Positions 25,884 to 35,408 of a stretch of 64,000 nt of DNA are shown piece by piece. This DNA is from Phocaeicola coprophilus (lineage in GTDB: Bacteria; Bacteroidota; Bacteroidia; Bacteroidales; Bacteroidaceae), in NCBI GenBank assembly GCA_016900015.1, contig JACJJM010000001.1:186001-250000 (forward strand), in the 5' to 3' direction. The notes under the pieces are model-generated. The model was not told where the DNA came from, searched no databases, and worked only from the letters and a program-made list of their open reading frames with translations. How positions within the stretch are numbered: the stretch's first letter is position 1; every line of letters begins with the position of its first letter. The translations under genes and the position numbers were made by a program.

Positions 25884-26960
25884 TCATCCTTCATTTCCCT
25901 CAATGATTCCCCCGCCCAGCACACGTCCGCCGCGATAGAACACGGCTGCTTGGCCGGGCGCGATGCCCGTGAGCGGCTCGCGGAGCGACACGTGCAGGCG
26001 GCCGTCGGCACGGAGGCTGACCGTGGCGTGGTTCAACTGTTTGCGGTAGCGTATCTTGACTTCCACTTCGCTGCCATCCAGCACTTCTTCAGGGCACACC
26101 AGCCGCCAGCCGCCGAGTGACATCTCCGTGCGTTCGAGCGACGAGAGCGGGGCCAGTGTGACACGGTTGGCCTGCGGGTCGATGGCCTTCACGTAGACGG
26201 CGCGGTTGAGGTGGATGCCCAGTCCGCGGCGTTGGCCGACGGTGTAGAAGGGGTATCCCTCGTGCATTCCCAACGCATTTCCTTCCTCGTCGACAAACAT
26301 GCCCGGGCGGATGGCACCGGCTTCGGCCTGCCTGCGCAGGAACGGGCGGTAGTCACCCGGACAGAAGCACACGCCCAGGCTGTCGCGTTTCTCCGCCACG
26401 CGTCGGAAACCCCGCCCGGCAGCCAGACGGCGCACTTCGGCCTTTGTCAGTGTGCCCAAGGGGAACAGGGCGCGTGCCAATGTCTCCTGCGGCAGTCCCC
26501 AGAGGAAAAACGACTGGTCTTTGTCCGGGTCGACACCCTGCGTCACGTAGTGTCGTCCGCCTTCGGCACAAATGCGCACATAGTGTCCCGTGGCGACGAG
26601 GGGGATGCCTTCGCGGTCAGCCAGACGGCAGAGCAAGGGCCATTTCAGCAGGTTGTTGCACACGGTGCAGGGGACGGGCGTGCGGCCTGCCATGTATTCA
26701 TGGACGAAGTAGTCCACCACGGCGTGGCGGAATGCCTCGCGTGCGTCATGGACGAAATGGCGGATGCCCAGGCGGTCGGCCACGCGGCGCGCGTCGTCGA
26801 TGTGGGTGCGGTCGTCGTCGCTTCCGTGGAAGAGGAAGGTGACCCCCGTCACTTCGTAGCCGGCGTCCTGCAAAAGAAAGGCGGCCGCCGAACTGTCGGT
26901 GCCGCCGCTCATGCCCAGGAGCACTTTTCCCGGGCGTTGTCCGTCACGACTGTCTGTCAT
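25884..26960 (-). CDS. mnmA: tRNA-specific 2-thiouridylase MnmA
   Basis: 358 residues from the ATG at 26960, whose ATGA overlaps the sufE stop. A longer frame to 27239 simply reads through sufE in another frame. PP-loop ATPase motif SGGTDSS near residue 18; catalytic cysteines in PCTVCN (about residue 97) and GVCFCP (about residue 197); [16 protein letters not shown] is the tRNA-contacting block; a C-terminal beta-barrel follows. It adds sulfur at position 2 of the wobble uridine in Lys, Glu and Gln tRNAs. Coupling to sufE suggests local sulfur supply. Many Bacteroidetes carry two mnmA paralogues; which one this is cannot be told here. Confidence 0.95.
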   Translation of the reverse strand: MTDSRDGQRPGKVLLGMSGGTDSSAAAFLLQDAGYEVTGVTFLFHGSDDDRTHIDDARRVADRLGIRHFVHDAREAFRHAVVDYFVHEYMAGRTPVPCTVCNNLLKWPLLCRLADREGIPLVATGHYVRICAEGGRHYVTQGVDPDKDQSFFLWGLPQETLARALFPLGTLTKAEVRRLAAGRGFRRVAEKRDSLGVCFCPGDYRPFLRRQAEAGAIRPGMFVDEEGNALGMHEGYPFYTVGQRRGLGIHLNRAVYVKAIDPQANRVTLAPLSSLERTEMSLGGWRLVCPEEVLDGSEVEVKIRYRKQLNHATVSLRADGRLHVSLREPLTGIAPGQAAVFYRGGRVLGGGIIEGNEG

Positions 26961-27391
26961 GCCTTCTTTTCTTCGAGCTGTTTGAATGCCAGCGCGTACA
27001 TGCGCATCTGTTTCACCATTGCGAGCAGACCGTTGCTGCGTGTGGGCGAGAGGTGTTCCTTCAGTCCGATGCGGTCGATGAAGTAGAGGTCGGCTTCGAG
27101 GATTTCGTCGGGCGTGTGGTCGGAGAGCACACGGATGAGCAGGGCGACGATGCCCTTGACGATGAGCGCGTCGCTTTCGGCCTGGAAGTGCACTTTGCCG
27201 TCCTCGAGGTCGGCTTGTAGCCACACGCGGCTCTGGCAACCCTCGATGAGGTTCGAGTCGGTCTTGTAGGCTGCGTCGAGCGGGGTTTGTTCGTTGCCCA
27301 GGTCGATGAGGAGCTGGTATTTGTCCATCCAGTCGTCGAAGTCGCTGAATTCGGCGATGACTTCGTCTTGCAGTTCGTTTATGGTAGCCAT
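26957..27391 (-). CDS. sufE: SufE-family sulfur acceptor
   Basis: 144 residues, typical SufE length. [19 protein letters not shown] is the family start, [11 protein letters not shown] holds the sulfur-accepting Cys (about residue 51), and [19 protein letters not shown]-like [13 protein letters not shown] is the C-terminal signature. SufE takes persulfide sulfur from the cysteine desulfurase SufS. The stop overlaps the mnmA start by four bases and the gene lies 26 nt after the M28 peptidase gene, so the three form one operon. No sufS or sufBCD is nearby; the linked client here appears to be tRNA thiolation. Confidence 0.93.
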   Translation of the reverse strand: MATINELQDEVIAEFSDFDDWMDKYQLLIDLGNEQTPLDAAYKTDSNLIEGCQSRVWLQADLEDGKVHFQAESDALIVKGIVALLIRVLSDHTPDEILEADLYFIDRIGLKEHLSPTRSNGLLAMVKQMRMYALAFKQLEEKKA

Positions 27392-27417
27392 AGTAGGGAG
27401 TTGTTTTGAGTTGGTTC

Positions 27418-28425
27418 TTATTTTTCGTTATAGATTACCTGAAGGACAGTCTGTCCAACGGCTTGCAGGGTGTTGCGGTCGATGACGTCCATGTTGTCGT
27501 CGAGCGTGTGCCAGAAGTCGCCGAAGCTGGAGAGTTCTCCGTTCAGGTCACAGTTGACAATGTCGATGCAGGGGATGCGGGCGATTTCGTTGACAGGGAC
27601 ATGGTCGTCGTTGACATAACCTCCGTGTTCATCGACGAAGTAGTTTTCCAACCCCAGCTTTTTGGCTGCACGCCACACCTTCTTCACCACCGGTTCGGCG
27701 TATTGCAGGGAGACACCTTCTTTCAGGAACGTGGCTCCGCGTCCTCCCACCATGTCGAGCAGGATGCCGAAGCGTGCGTTGTAGTCCTTCACATGGGGTG
27801 CACGGCTCCAGTACTGCGAGCCCAAGCACCAGGTGTCGCTGTCGTCGGTCAGAGTCTCGGCAAACTGCGGCGTGCCGTAGTCCTCCATGTCGAAGAAGAT
27901 GATGTCGATGCCGATGGCCGGAGCTTGACGTTGCAACTGGCGGGCCACTTCGAGCAGGACGCCCACGCCGCTCGCGCCGTCGTTCGCTCCGAGGATGGGT
28001 TTGCGGTGGTTGGCTTTGTCGGGGTCGTTGTCAGCCCAAGGACGGGTGTCCCAGTGGGCACAGAGCAGGACGCGGCGTTTCGAGTCGGGATTGTAAGCTC
28101 CGATGATGTTGCGGGCTTTCAGCGTGCGCCCGTCATAGCCCGTGAGGTCGGCACGCTGGTTATACACCTTTGCCCCGAAGGCTTCCAGCTTGGCTGCCAG
28201 ATAGTCGCCGCAGCGGTCGTGTGCCTCGCTGCCCGGTGTGCGCGGGCCGAAGTCCACTTGTTGTTTCACGTAGAGGTAAGCGCTGTCGGCATTGAATGCC
28301 GGCACTTGTACGGATGCTTCCGTGGCCGCGGTCTCGTCGGCCTGGGCTTTCTTGCTGTTGGCGCACGAGAGACATCCCAAGGTCATCGCGGCGCAGGCCA
28401 GCATCATATAGTTTTTAATCTTCAT
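27418..28425 (-). CDS. M28-family lipoprotein, probable glutaminyl-peptide cyclotransferase
   Basis: 335 residues with a lipoprotein-like signal (hydrophobic to about residue 15, then GCLSC). The M28 fold is shown by [55 protein letters not shown] and [19 protein letters not shown], with the final His in [11 protein letters not shown]. The [11 protein letters not shown] start, DMEDYG and SQYWSR segments fit the glutaminyl cyclase branch rather than the aminopeptidases. Bacteroidetes export many proteins whose N-terminal Gln is cyclised by such an enzyme in the periplasm, as described for Porphyromonas. First gene of the operon with sufE and mnmA. An aminopeptidase activity is not excluded. 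Confidence 0.8.
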   Translation of the reverse strand: MKIKNYMMLACAAMTLGCLSCANSKKAQADETAATEASVQVPAFNADSAYLYVKQQVDFGPRTPGSEAHDRCGDYLAAKLEAFGAKVYNQRADLTGYDGRTLKARNIIGAYNPDSKRRVLLCAHWDTRPWADNDPDKANHRKPILGANDGASGVGVLLEVARQLQRQAPAIGIDIIFFDMEDYGTPQFAETLTDDSDTWCLGSQYWSRAPHVKDYNARFGILLDMVGGRGATFLKEGVSLQYAEPVVKKVWRAAKKLGLENYFVDEHGGYVNDDHVPVNEIARIPCIDIVNCDLNGELSSFGDFWHTLDDNMDVIDRNTLQAVGQTVLQVIYNEK

Positions 28426-28462
28426 AGCTGTTTATGTTTGTGACAGGTTTGATTCGACAGGG

Positions 28463-28494
28463 CAAAGATAAACAGGTATGCAGAACTAAACAAC
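28463..28494 (-). promoter_or_regulatory. Promoter of the M28-sufE-mnmA operon
   Basis: On the minus strand: GTTG (complement 28491-28494), 20-nt spacer, TATCTTTG (complement 28463-28470). The -7 is a full consensus match and the -33 has the conserved TTG. The start codon is 38 nt further on. Confidence 0.55.
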
Positions 28495-28536
28495 ACGCCG
28501 CGGGGTTATTTTCATGTGTCTACGGGGCTTGTACCC

Positions 28537-28627
28537 CCTGTTAAGTCCGTCCGACCACGGAAAGGAGGGCGTCCGAGAGCGGAAAGGAGACCGTGGTCGG
28601 ACGCCTTCCTTTCCGCTCCCGGACGCC
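28537..28627. repeat. 22-nt modular repeat, copy 4
   Basis: GGAAAGGA cores at 28559 and 28581 (22 nt) and an inverted core TCCTTTCC at 28607 (26 nt on, the offset expected for a flipped unit). Two nested inverted pairs can form: GTCCGACCACGG with CCGTGGTCGGAC, and GGGCGTCCG plus GCGGAAAGGA with TCCTTTCCGC plus CGGACGCCC. It ends 24 nt from the TolC stop, where no other terminator is visible. Confidence 0.85.
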
Positions 28628-28651
28628 CTTTAGGGGGTGCATGGACGAGGT

Positions 28652-29947
28652 TTACCGCCCGGTGGCCTGGAGGTATTCACGCTTCTTCACCTCATACTGT
28701 GCGCGGGCTTCGACATACTTGTCGCGGCTCTGCTGATAGAGGGTTTGCGCGTCGAGCAGTTCGCTCATGGTGGCGGTGCCGGCTTCGTAGTAGTCGGTGT
28801 TGAGGCGCAGGTTTTCGGTCGACTGCTCGATGGAGCGGAGGGCTATCTGCACTTGGCGGTAGGCGTCGTTGAGGTCGTCCCAGGTGCTTTGAATGCGGAT
28901 GACGAGCAGCTCGCTCCCGTCGCGCAGGTTGTTTTCATCGGTGTCGGTGGCCAAGCGTTTGCTTTTGATGTCGTGAGCTCCCTCCCACCATCCCGAGAGG
29001 GGAATGCTGATGGTGGCAAAGCCTGTCCAGGAGGTGCGCCCGGTGCCGAGGAGGTCGTTGTAGGAATAACCGCCGCCGATGGCCACTGTCGGGAGACGTT
29101 TGCCTATGGAAAGGCGGCGTTCGAGGCGCGATGCCTTGACTTTGGCCTGCAATAGGCCATATTCAGGGATGAGGGCCAGGCATTGGCGCGGCTCGCTGTA
29201 GAGCGCTTCGGGCGATGGAGGCAGTGACTCGTCGGCGTGGAAGTCTACGTCGATGCTGTCGGTGTGGAAGCCGATGTATTGTGCCAGCAATCGGCGTGAG
29301 AGGGCGAGGGCATTTTCTACGTCGATGCGTGTGCTGCGGGTGCTGTTTTGCCGGAGTTGCACTTGCAGCAGGTCGTTGCGGTTGGTTACGCCGGCCTCGA
29401 CGGCAGCCTCCACGTCGGTCGAGATGGTGGCGAGCTGTTTCTCGATGACGCTCAGGGTCACTAACTTTTCTTTCAGCATGGCCACCTGCCAGAAGTATTG
29501 TTCGGCTGTCAGGCGCACTTCGTTTTCGGCTTGCCGCCGCAGAAGCTGGTATTTCTTCACGTTCACCTCGGCCAGCTTGTTTCCGTTCACGATTTGGCCT
29601 CCTGTGAAGAGAGGTAGTGAGGCTGTGACGCCTCCCGCGATGCCATCCTTGAGCATAGACAATCCCATGTCCGGCGAGAGTTGCATCTCTATCATGGGTG
29701 CATTCTGGATAAAACCGCCACCCGTGGCACTGATGCTGGGGAAATATTTCGTCAGGGCTTCTTTCTGCTCGTGGCGGGCTATGCCGAGGTCATTGTCGGC
29801 ATTCTTCATGCGGGCATTGTTCTCCAAGGCTTTCTCCACACATTCGTCGAGCGTGAGCGTGGTTTGTGCCCGGAGAGGGCTTGTGCCTGTGCAGACGGCG
29901 CCTGAGCAGAGGAGAAAGAAAAAGATGTGTTGTTGTATTCGGTTCAT
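28652..29947 (-). CDS. TolC-family outer membrane efflux protein
   Basis: 431 residues with a signal peptide ending near residue 27 (LRAQTT). The outer membrane efflux repeats are evident: LTLDECVEKALENNARMKNA, then QAENEVRLTAEQYFWQVAML in the first half, and LVIRIQSTWDDLNDAYRQVQ with YYEAGTATMSELLDAQTLYQ in the second half. TolC proteins trimerise to form the outer-membrane channel of tripartite pumps. It is third in the HlyD-RND-TolC operon after a 99-nt gap, and its mRNA probably ends at repeat copy 4. Confidence 0.93.
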   Translation of the reverse strand: MNRIQQHIFFFLLCSGAVCTGTSPLRAQTTLTLDECVEKALENNARMKNADNDLGIARHEQKEALTKYFPSISATGGGFIQNAPMIEMQLSPDMGLSMLKDGIAGGVTASLPLFTGGQIVNGNKLAEVNVKKYQLLRRQAENEVRLTAEQYFWQVAMLKEKLVTLSVIEKQLATISTDVEAAVEAGVTNRNDLLQVQLRQNSTRSTRIDVENALALSRRLLAQYIGFHTDSIDVDFHADESLPPSPEALYSEPRQCLALIPEYGLLQAKVKASRLERRLSIGKRLPTVAIGGGYSYNDLLGTGRTSWTGFATISIPLSGWWEGAHDIKSKRLATDTDENNLRDGSELLVIRIQSTWDDLNDAYRQVQIALRSIEQSTENLRLNTDYYEAGTATMSELLDAQTLYQQSRDKYVEARAQYEVKKREYLQATGR

Positions 29948-30046
29948 AAACTGAAGGTTTTGTTGGACGGCGGAGGATGACCCGCGGGAGTGGTGCGTTT
30001 CCCGCGGGCTGTTCCTCCGGCTGTCAGGATGAGTTTTAAGGGTGTA

Positions 30047-33000
30047 TTATTCTTGTTCCAATGCGTCCCATTTTGCCCGTCGGCGCGTGGAGCCGCGGAA
30101 GATGAGCAGGTAGGCGCAGGGCAGGACTGTGAGCAGGAACACCATCGTGATGAGTGTGCCGTAGCAGATGACCGTACCCATCGGCATCCACAGTCCTGAG
30201 CCTCCGAGTATCATCGGGATGACGCCCATCGAAGCGGCTGCCGAGGTGAGGAAGATGGGGCGCATACGTCGCTGGGCGGAGTGGTAAATGGCTTGTTCGG
30301 CGGTCATGTGCTCCGTGGTACGCAGTTCTTCAGCATAGTCGAACATGATGATGCCGTTGCGCACGATGATGCCCATCAGGGCAATGATGCCCAGGACGCA
30401 GGTCACGCCGAAGTCCACACCTTGTATCAGCACACCCGTGGCTGTCCCGAAGAGGCAGAGCAGCAGGCTGGCGAACATCAGCAGGGCGATGCTTACCTTG
30501 CGGAAGTGGGCGAGAAGGATGAAGAAGATGATGGCTGCGGCCAATGCAAGGCCTTGTATAATCATTGGCATTTTGTCATCGTTGGCCTCTTGTTCACCTC
30601 CGTAGCTGGCGCTGACTCCGGGCGAGAGAGTGACGTTTTTCATCAATTCTTGCACGCGGACGTTCATCCGCATGGCGTTCTCGCCCCGTTCCAGTTCGGC
30701 AGTGACGCTTGCGGTGTAGACACCGTTCCGTCTTACGATTTGGCCTTCCTTCCATGTCGGTTTGACTTCGGCCACTTGTCTCAGGGGCACATCAGCCAGT
30801 CCGGCTGTGGCGGGCACCATCTCGTCGCCCAGCTCTGACGGGAGAGCCTGGTCGGCTTTCGTGCCTTTCAGTTTGACCGGGATGCGGTAGTCCCCTTCCC
30901 AGACATTGGCGACGGCCAGTCCTTCGCCGTAGCGCATCGCCAGTGTCGATTCCAGTCCGAGGTTTGTCACGCCCAGCCGTGTCGCCACGTCCTCCCGCAG
31001 GCGGACATCGACTGCCGGCAAAGGCTCGTTGAAGTCGGTCTGCACGAGTGTCAGGCCCGGCATTTCCTGCAGCAGCTTTTCGACCCGCTGTGCGTCGCCT
31101 TTCAGCGTTTCCAGGTCTTCTCCCGAGAGGCGCACTTCGACCGGATAGACCGCGTCGCTATAGCTCAGCTGCTTGAAGCGTACCCGAGCTTTCGGAAAGA
31201 AGTCTTCGTAGCGCGGTGCGTATTCGTCAAGCAATTCGACCGTCTCCTTTACTCCCGTCGTGTTCACGATGAACTGGGCATAATTAGTCCCGGCTATTTG
31301 GGGTGCGTATGAAGTCTGGAAGCGCGGTGACGAGCATCCCTTGAAGGAGGCCACACTGACAACGCGCGGGTCTTTCCGCAGGATATGTTCCAAGCTGTCC
31401 GCCACGGCGGCTGTCACTTTCACGTCTGTTCCCGTCGGGAGCGAGATTTCTACGGCGAACTGGTCGCGGTCAGCTGCCGGCAGCAACTGTTGAGGTAGCC
31501 GTCCCATCATCCAGCCGCCGATTAGGATGGAAGCTGCACCGATGCCCACTGTCACATAAGGATGGCGGAAACAAACGTCGAACACCCGGTTGTAGTACTT
31601 CTGCAAGAGGTCAAGGAAGTTGAATGCTTTCTTGCCGCCTTTGTTTCCCTTTGCCTGCATGGGCTTGCGTATGAACCAGAATTGCATGAACGGTACGAGC
31701 ATCGTGGCCACCAGGAGCGACACCGCCAGCACGATGGTGATGCCCCAAGGGAAGTGCAGGAGGAAGTCATGTATCATGCCTGTACACGTCGCCAGGAAGG
31801 GGAAGAACGTGATGCTGATGGCCAGTGTGGCGGAGAAGATGGACTTCAGGAAGTGGGTCGTGCTCTCGATGGAAGCTCGCCAGCGCGAACAACCTTCGCC
31901 CAATTTCTCCAGGTAGCTGTCGATGATGACGATGCTGTTGTCGACAATCATGCCCAGTGTCACGATAAGTCCCGCCAGGGTGACGGTGTTCAGTTCGATG
32001 CCGAACGCGTAGAACAGTCCCAGGGAGATGAAGATGGTGATGGGGATGGTCGAGGCGGCCACCAAGGCCACGCGCAACGGCAGCAGGAGCATCACCACGA
32101 TGACGACAGCCACGATGGCGATGAGCAGCTCGTGCAGGAAATTCGAGACGCTGTCATCGACCACTTTCGGCTGGTCTGTGATGCGGAACAGGGTGACCTC
32201 GGAAGGCAGTTCGTCGCGTTGGAAGGCGTCGAGCACACGGTTGATGTCTTCACCCATCGCCACGATGTTCTGTCCCTTCTTCATTTCGACTGACAGGAGG
32301 AGACACTTGCGTCCGTTGTTGGTGATGTAGCTGTCCGGTTCGGGATACTCACGCACGACGCGGGCCACGTCCTTCAGCCGCACGATGCGTCCCTTCGGAT
32401 CGGTGTAGACGATTTGTTGTTGCACGTCATACACCGTGTTGAGCGAGCGGCTGACGTAGATGGGTGCGACAGTCGTACCGTCTTTGACTCTTCCTCCGCT
32501 CGTGGTAAATCCCTTCTGCATGAGGTTCAGGGCGAGCGTCTGTTCGCTAAGGCCGTACTTGGACAGGCGGTCATGGTCGAGGTAGACGGATATTTGTTCG
32601 TACTGCATTCCGCTGACTGACATGCGGCCCACGGACGGGATGCGGCGCAGGCGGTCCTGGAGCCGGTCCATGTAGTCGTCCAGTTCGCGGTAGGTCTTGT
32701 CTTCGCTTTCCAGGGTGATGAGCAGGGCCGACGTGTCGCCGAAGTCATCTTGCACGACGAGGGCGAGCACGTTGCTCGGCAGTTCGCTCTTGAACTGCGA
32801 TACGCCGTGCTTGAACTTGCTCCAGAATTCGTCTTTGTTCGTGAGGTCGTCGTTGAGTTCCACTTGGATGTATGTGATGCCGTCGCGGCTTTTCGAGAAG
32901 GTCTTCTCCTTCTTCACCTCCTTGTAGGTGAAGATGTAGTCCTCCAATGGCTTGGTCACTTGCTCAACCATCTCCTGCGCCGTGTTGCCCGGTGCCACCG

Positions 33001-33160
33001 CCACGACAATACCCTGTCGCACGGTGAAGTCCGGAAACTCGTTCTTGCGCATCTGGGGCAGGCTGTATATGCCGAAGGCCACGAGGCAGGTCACCACGAG
33101 GATGACGATTTGCCGGTAGTGCATGGCCCATTCGACGAAATTGCGTTTCTTCTTTTCCAT
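30047..33160 (-). CDS. RND-family efflux permease
   Basis: 1037 residues, 12 predicted membrane segments and two large periplasmic loops, typical of AcrB/MdtB-like pumps. TM4 has GMIVDNSIVIIDSYLEKLGEG, with one acidic proton-relay residue where AcrB has two adjacent Asp. The second half repeats the pattern with IALMGIIVRNGIIMFDYAEEL in TM10-11. The N-terminus (ATRRRQ-free MEKKKRNFVEWAMHYRQIV) lies in the cytosol. Substrates could be drugs, bile salts or other amphiphiles. The start is 5 nt after the HlyD stop, so expression is coupled. The divergent AraC regulator at 34407 is the obvious candidate controller. Confidence 0.94.
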   Translation of the reverse strand: MEKKKRNFVEWAMHYRQIVILVVTCLVAFGIYSLPQMRKNEFPDFTVRQGIVVAVAPGNTAQEMVEQVTKPLEDYIFTYKEVKKEKTFSKSRDGITYIQVELNDDLTNKDEFWSKFKHGVSQFKSELPSNVLALVVQDDFGDTSALLITLESEDKTYRELDDYMDRLQDRLRRIPSVGRMSVSGMQYEQISVYLDHDRLSKYGLSEQTLALNLMQKGFTTSGGRVKDGTTVAPIYVSRSLNTVYDVQQQIVYTDPKGRIVRLKDVARVVREYPEPDSYITNNGRKCLLLSVEMKKGQNIVAMGEDINRVLDAFQRDELPSEVTLFRITDQPKVVDDSVSNFLHELLIAIVAVVIVVMLLLPLRVALVAASTIPITIFISLGLFYAFGIELNTVTLAGLIVTLGMIVDNSIVIIDSYLEKLGEGCSRWRASIESTTHFLKSIFSATLAISITFFPFLATCTGMIHDFLLHFPWGITIVLAVSLLVATMLVPFMQFWFIRKPMQAKGNKGGKKAFNFLDLLQKYYNRVFDVCFRHPYVTVGIGAASILIGGWMMGRLPQQLLPAADRDQFAVEISLPTGTDVKVTAAVADSLEHILRKDPRVVSVASFKGCSSPRFQTSYAPQIAGTNYAQFIVNTTGVKETVELLDEYAPRYEDFFPKARVRFKQLSYSDAVYPVEVRLSGEDLETLKGDAQRVEKLLQEMPGLTLVQTDFNEPLPAVDVRLREDVATRLGVTNLGLESTLAMRYGEGLAVANVWEGDYRIPVKLKGTKADQALPSELGDEMVPATAGLADVPLRQVAEVKPTWKEGQIVRRNGVYTASVTAELERGENAMRMNVRVQELMKNVTLSPGVSASYGGEQEANDDKMPMIIQGLALAAAIIFFILLAHFRKVSIALLMFASLLLCLFGTATGVLIQGVDFGVTCVLGIIALMGIIVRNGIIMFDYAEELRTTEHMTAEQAIYHSAQRRMRPIFLTSAAASMGVIPMILGGSGLWMPMGTVICYGTLITMVFLLTVLPCAYLLIFRGSTRRRAKWDALEQE

Positions 33161-33165
33161 AGGGC

Positions 33166-34185
33166 TTACAGGCTGATTTTAGTTCCTTCACACACCTTCT
33201 GCTGGCCTTCGACGATGACTTGGTCACCTTCCTTCAGGCCTTCGTCGACGATGACGCCGTCGGCCGTGTAGTCACCACAGACGACCCTGCGCTTCTCGGC
33301 ACGCCCCTCGGAAGCCACCCAGACAAAGGTGCAGTTCGTTTCGTCCAGCTGCACGATGTGGGGAGGCAGGACGTAGGCCGTGTGTCCTTCTTTCCCGGTG
33401 AGCGACACTTCGGCCACCATGCCGGGCAACAGGGATGCGTCGGCGTCGTCCACGCGCAGCTTCACTTCGTAAGAGCGCGAGAATGCGTCGGCTGTCACTC
33501 CGCGTTCGGTGACGGTGCCTTGGAACACTTTTCCATCCAAGGCCGGGACCGCGATGCGGGCCTTCTGCCCGACGGCAATGTCGCCTATCTCGCCCTCAGG
33601 CACAGCGATGCGCACCTGCTGGCCGACGGTCGACACCAGGCGTGCCACAGCAGCTCCGGGCAGGACGGTCTGGCCCACTTCGCCGCTCTTGTCCGAGATG
33701 ACGCCGTCAAAGGGTGCTACGAGCCGGCAGTCGGACAGCAGTTTGCGGGCCACGGCTTCTGCTGAGCGGGCTTGCTGCAGTTGGCTCTGCACTTCCACCC
33801 ACTTGATGTCGGCCAGGCTGCCCTTTTCGTGGAGTGTCTTCATGCGCCGGTAGGCGTCTTCGGCCTGGAGCAGGGTGGCTTGGGCCGCCTCGTGGCTGCT
33901 TCGTGCCGAGGTCTCGTCGAGGGTGGCGATGGTCTGTCCCCGGTGTACGCGGTCACCCAGTCGCACGTTCATCGTTGATAAAGTTCCGGCTGAGGAGAAG
34001 CTGAGGGCTGTCCCGCTTTTCTCCTCCACTGTGCCTGAGAAATGTCCTGTCCCGTCCACGGATGTAGCCGACACTTGGAACACTTTCACCTGCACCGGCT
34101 CTTTGCCGGTGGATTGCATTCCCTCGCCTTGACACCCGGTCAGCAGGAGCGGACACATGAGCATTGCATAGTAAAGTCGCTTCAT
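33166..34185 (-). CDS. HlyD/AcrA-type periplasmic adaptor lipoprotein
   Basis: 339 residues from the ATG at 34185, which gives a lipoprotein signal ending LTGC; the longer frame adds upstream DNA. The order is lipoyl domain half (LSTMNVRLGDRVHRGQTIATLD), alpha-hairpin (about residues 85-145, EAAQATLLQAEDAYRRMKTL), lipoyl second half (LVAPFDGVISDKSGEVGQTV), beta-barrel (VRIAVPEGEIGDIAVGQKAR) and membrane-proximal domain. It links the RND pump to TolC. First gene of the efflux operon, divergent from an AraC regulator, with 221 nt between starts. Confidence 0.93.
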   Translation of the reverse strand: MKRLYYAMLMCPLLLTGCQGEGMQSTGKEPVQVKVFQVSATSVDGTGHFSGTVEEKSGTALSFSSAGTLSTMNVRLGDRVHRGQTIATLDETSARSSHEAAQATLLQAEDAYRRMKTLHEKGSLADIKWVEVQSQLQQARSAEAVARKLLSDCRLVAPFDGVISDKSGEVGQTVLPGAAVARLVSTVGQQVRIAVPEGEIGDIAVGQKARIAVPALDGKVFQGTVTERGVTADAFSRSYEVKLRVDDADASLLPGMVAEVSLTGKEGHTAYVLPPHIVQLDETNCTFVWVASEGRAEKRRVVCGDYTADGVIVDEGLKEGDQVIVEGQQKVCEGTKISL

Positions 34186-34406
34186 AATCTTTTTATTATC
34201 GATGGTTAGTTTTGTTTTTCCGGAGGGCAAAGGAATGTCCTTTTTGCGACAAAAGGACTATCCATTTGTTCGCCATAGTGTCCTGTTTCTCCATTTGTCC
34301 GGCAAAAAAGAAAAGCAGGACACTTTTATGTCCAATCGTGCCACCGGCCGCATCCGGAGATTGTGTTACTTTGTGCCTGAAACAAACTGAAATCCCTTAT
34401 ATCATC

Positions 34407-35306
34407 ATGAATGAAACTATTGGTAACCTGGAAGAAATCAAAGAGAAGGACATGGCCGTCTATTGTGACGACCGCATGGCCTTCATCGAGAACTTGAACC
34501 ACATCGAAGTGTCCGGCCCTGTGAAAATGGAAGCCTTTCTCGTCATACTCTGCCTGAAAGGGAGGGCCTCGCTTTATATCAACGGATGTAACTTTGACAT
34601 TGCTGCCAACGACCTCATCATTTGCCATCCTGATATTATCATGGAGAAGAGCACCACAAGCCTTGACGTCGACTACCGCGGCATCTGCGTGTCCAAGGAA
34701 TACATGCGCCAGCTCAGTCTCGTCGACGGTGTCAATCCTTGGGAAGCGAAAATGTTTCTTGAAGATTCGCCCGTGCTGCCGCTCACGCCGCAGGAAGTGA
34801 CGGTGTTTTGCCAATACTATGACCTGATACGCAGCAAGCTCACCGGCACATCCCGCCGCCATCAGAAGGAGCTGATAGATGCCTTGCTGCTGGCTTTTCT
34901 CTACGATTTCCGCGACATGCTCGAACGGTTCATCAAATTCCGTCCGCAGAACTACACGTCGGGCAACAAGCTTTTCCGCGACTTCCTCGAACTGCTTTCG
35001 TCCACCTATCCCAAGCCGCGCAACGTGGCCTACTACGCCGACAAACTCTGTCTCACTCCCAAGTATCTTTCCACCGTCTGCCGGGAGGCTTGCGGGAGCA
35101 CCGCTTCGGAAATCATCAACCGTTATGTGGTGAGGGACGTGCAATACCTGCTCAGGCAGCGCGGCAAGAGCATCAAGGAGATATGCAACGAGCTGGAGTT
35201 TCCCAATCTCTCCTTCTTCGGACGTTATGTGAAGAAGCACTTGGGCCTCTCGCCCAAGGCCTACCGCAGCCACGAAGCGGAGCAGTCCGGCGACGCTCTT
35301 GGTTGA
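34407..35306 (+). CDS. AraC-family regulator divergent from the efflux operon
   Basis: 299 residues from the ATG at 34407; the longer frame back to 34212 is intergenic. The N-terminal part looks like a cupin sensor (LVILCLKGRASLYINGCNFDI, ANDLIICHPDIIMEKS). The C-terminus is a double HTH: NVAYYADKLCLTPKYLSTVCR and SIKEICNELEFPNLSFFGRYVKKHLGLSPKAYR. The gene is divergent from hlyD, and such pairs usually regulate the efflux genes in response to a pump substrate, which is inference here. No palindrome or direct repeat stood out in the shared region. Confidence 0.88.
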   Translation: MNETIGNLEEIKEKDMAVYCDDRMAFIENLNHIEVSGPVKMEAFLVILCLKGRASLYINGCNFDIAANDLIICHPDIIMEKSTTSLDVDYRGICVSKEYMRQLSLVDGVNPWEAKMFLEDSPVLPLTPQEVTVFCQYYDLIRSKLTGTSRRHQKELIDALLLAFLYDFRDMLERFIKFRPQNYTSGNKLFRDFLELLSSTYPKPRNVAYYADKLCLTPKYLSTVCREACGSTASEIINRYVVRDVQYLLRQRGKSIKEICNELEFPNLSFFGRYVKKHLGLSPKAYRSHEAEQSGDALG

Positions 35307-35356
35307 ATAATATTTAAAAAAGTAAACCTGCGAAGGACGATTTGGACAGTCGGGAT

Positions 35357-35364
35357 TAATTTTG
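35357..35364 (+). promoter_or_regulatory. Possible -7 element of the DUF362 gene
   Basis: TAATTTTG fits TAnnTTTG and sits 44 nt before the start codon. A TTTG at 35341 is too close (12-nt spacer) to be a standard -33. Confidence 0.33.
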
Positions 35365-35408
35365 CACCTATAAAGAAAAATGCAAGACTTATAAACTCGA
35401 TTCTACGT

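Noticed and set aside
25884-27239. mnmA start at 27239 (93 extra codons)
   Set aside because: The extra part reads through sufE in another frame; the ATG overlapping the sufE stop fits the family start.
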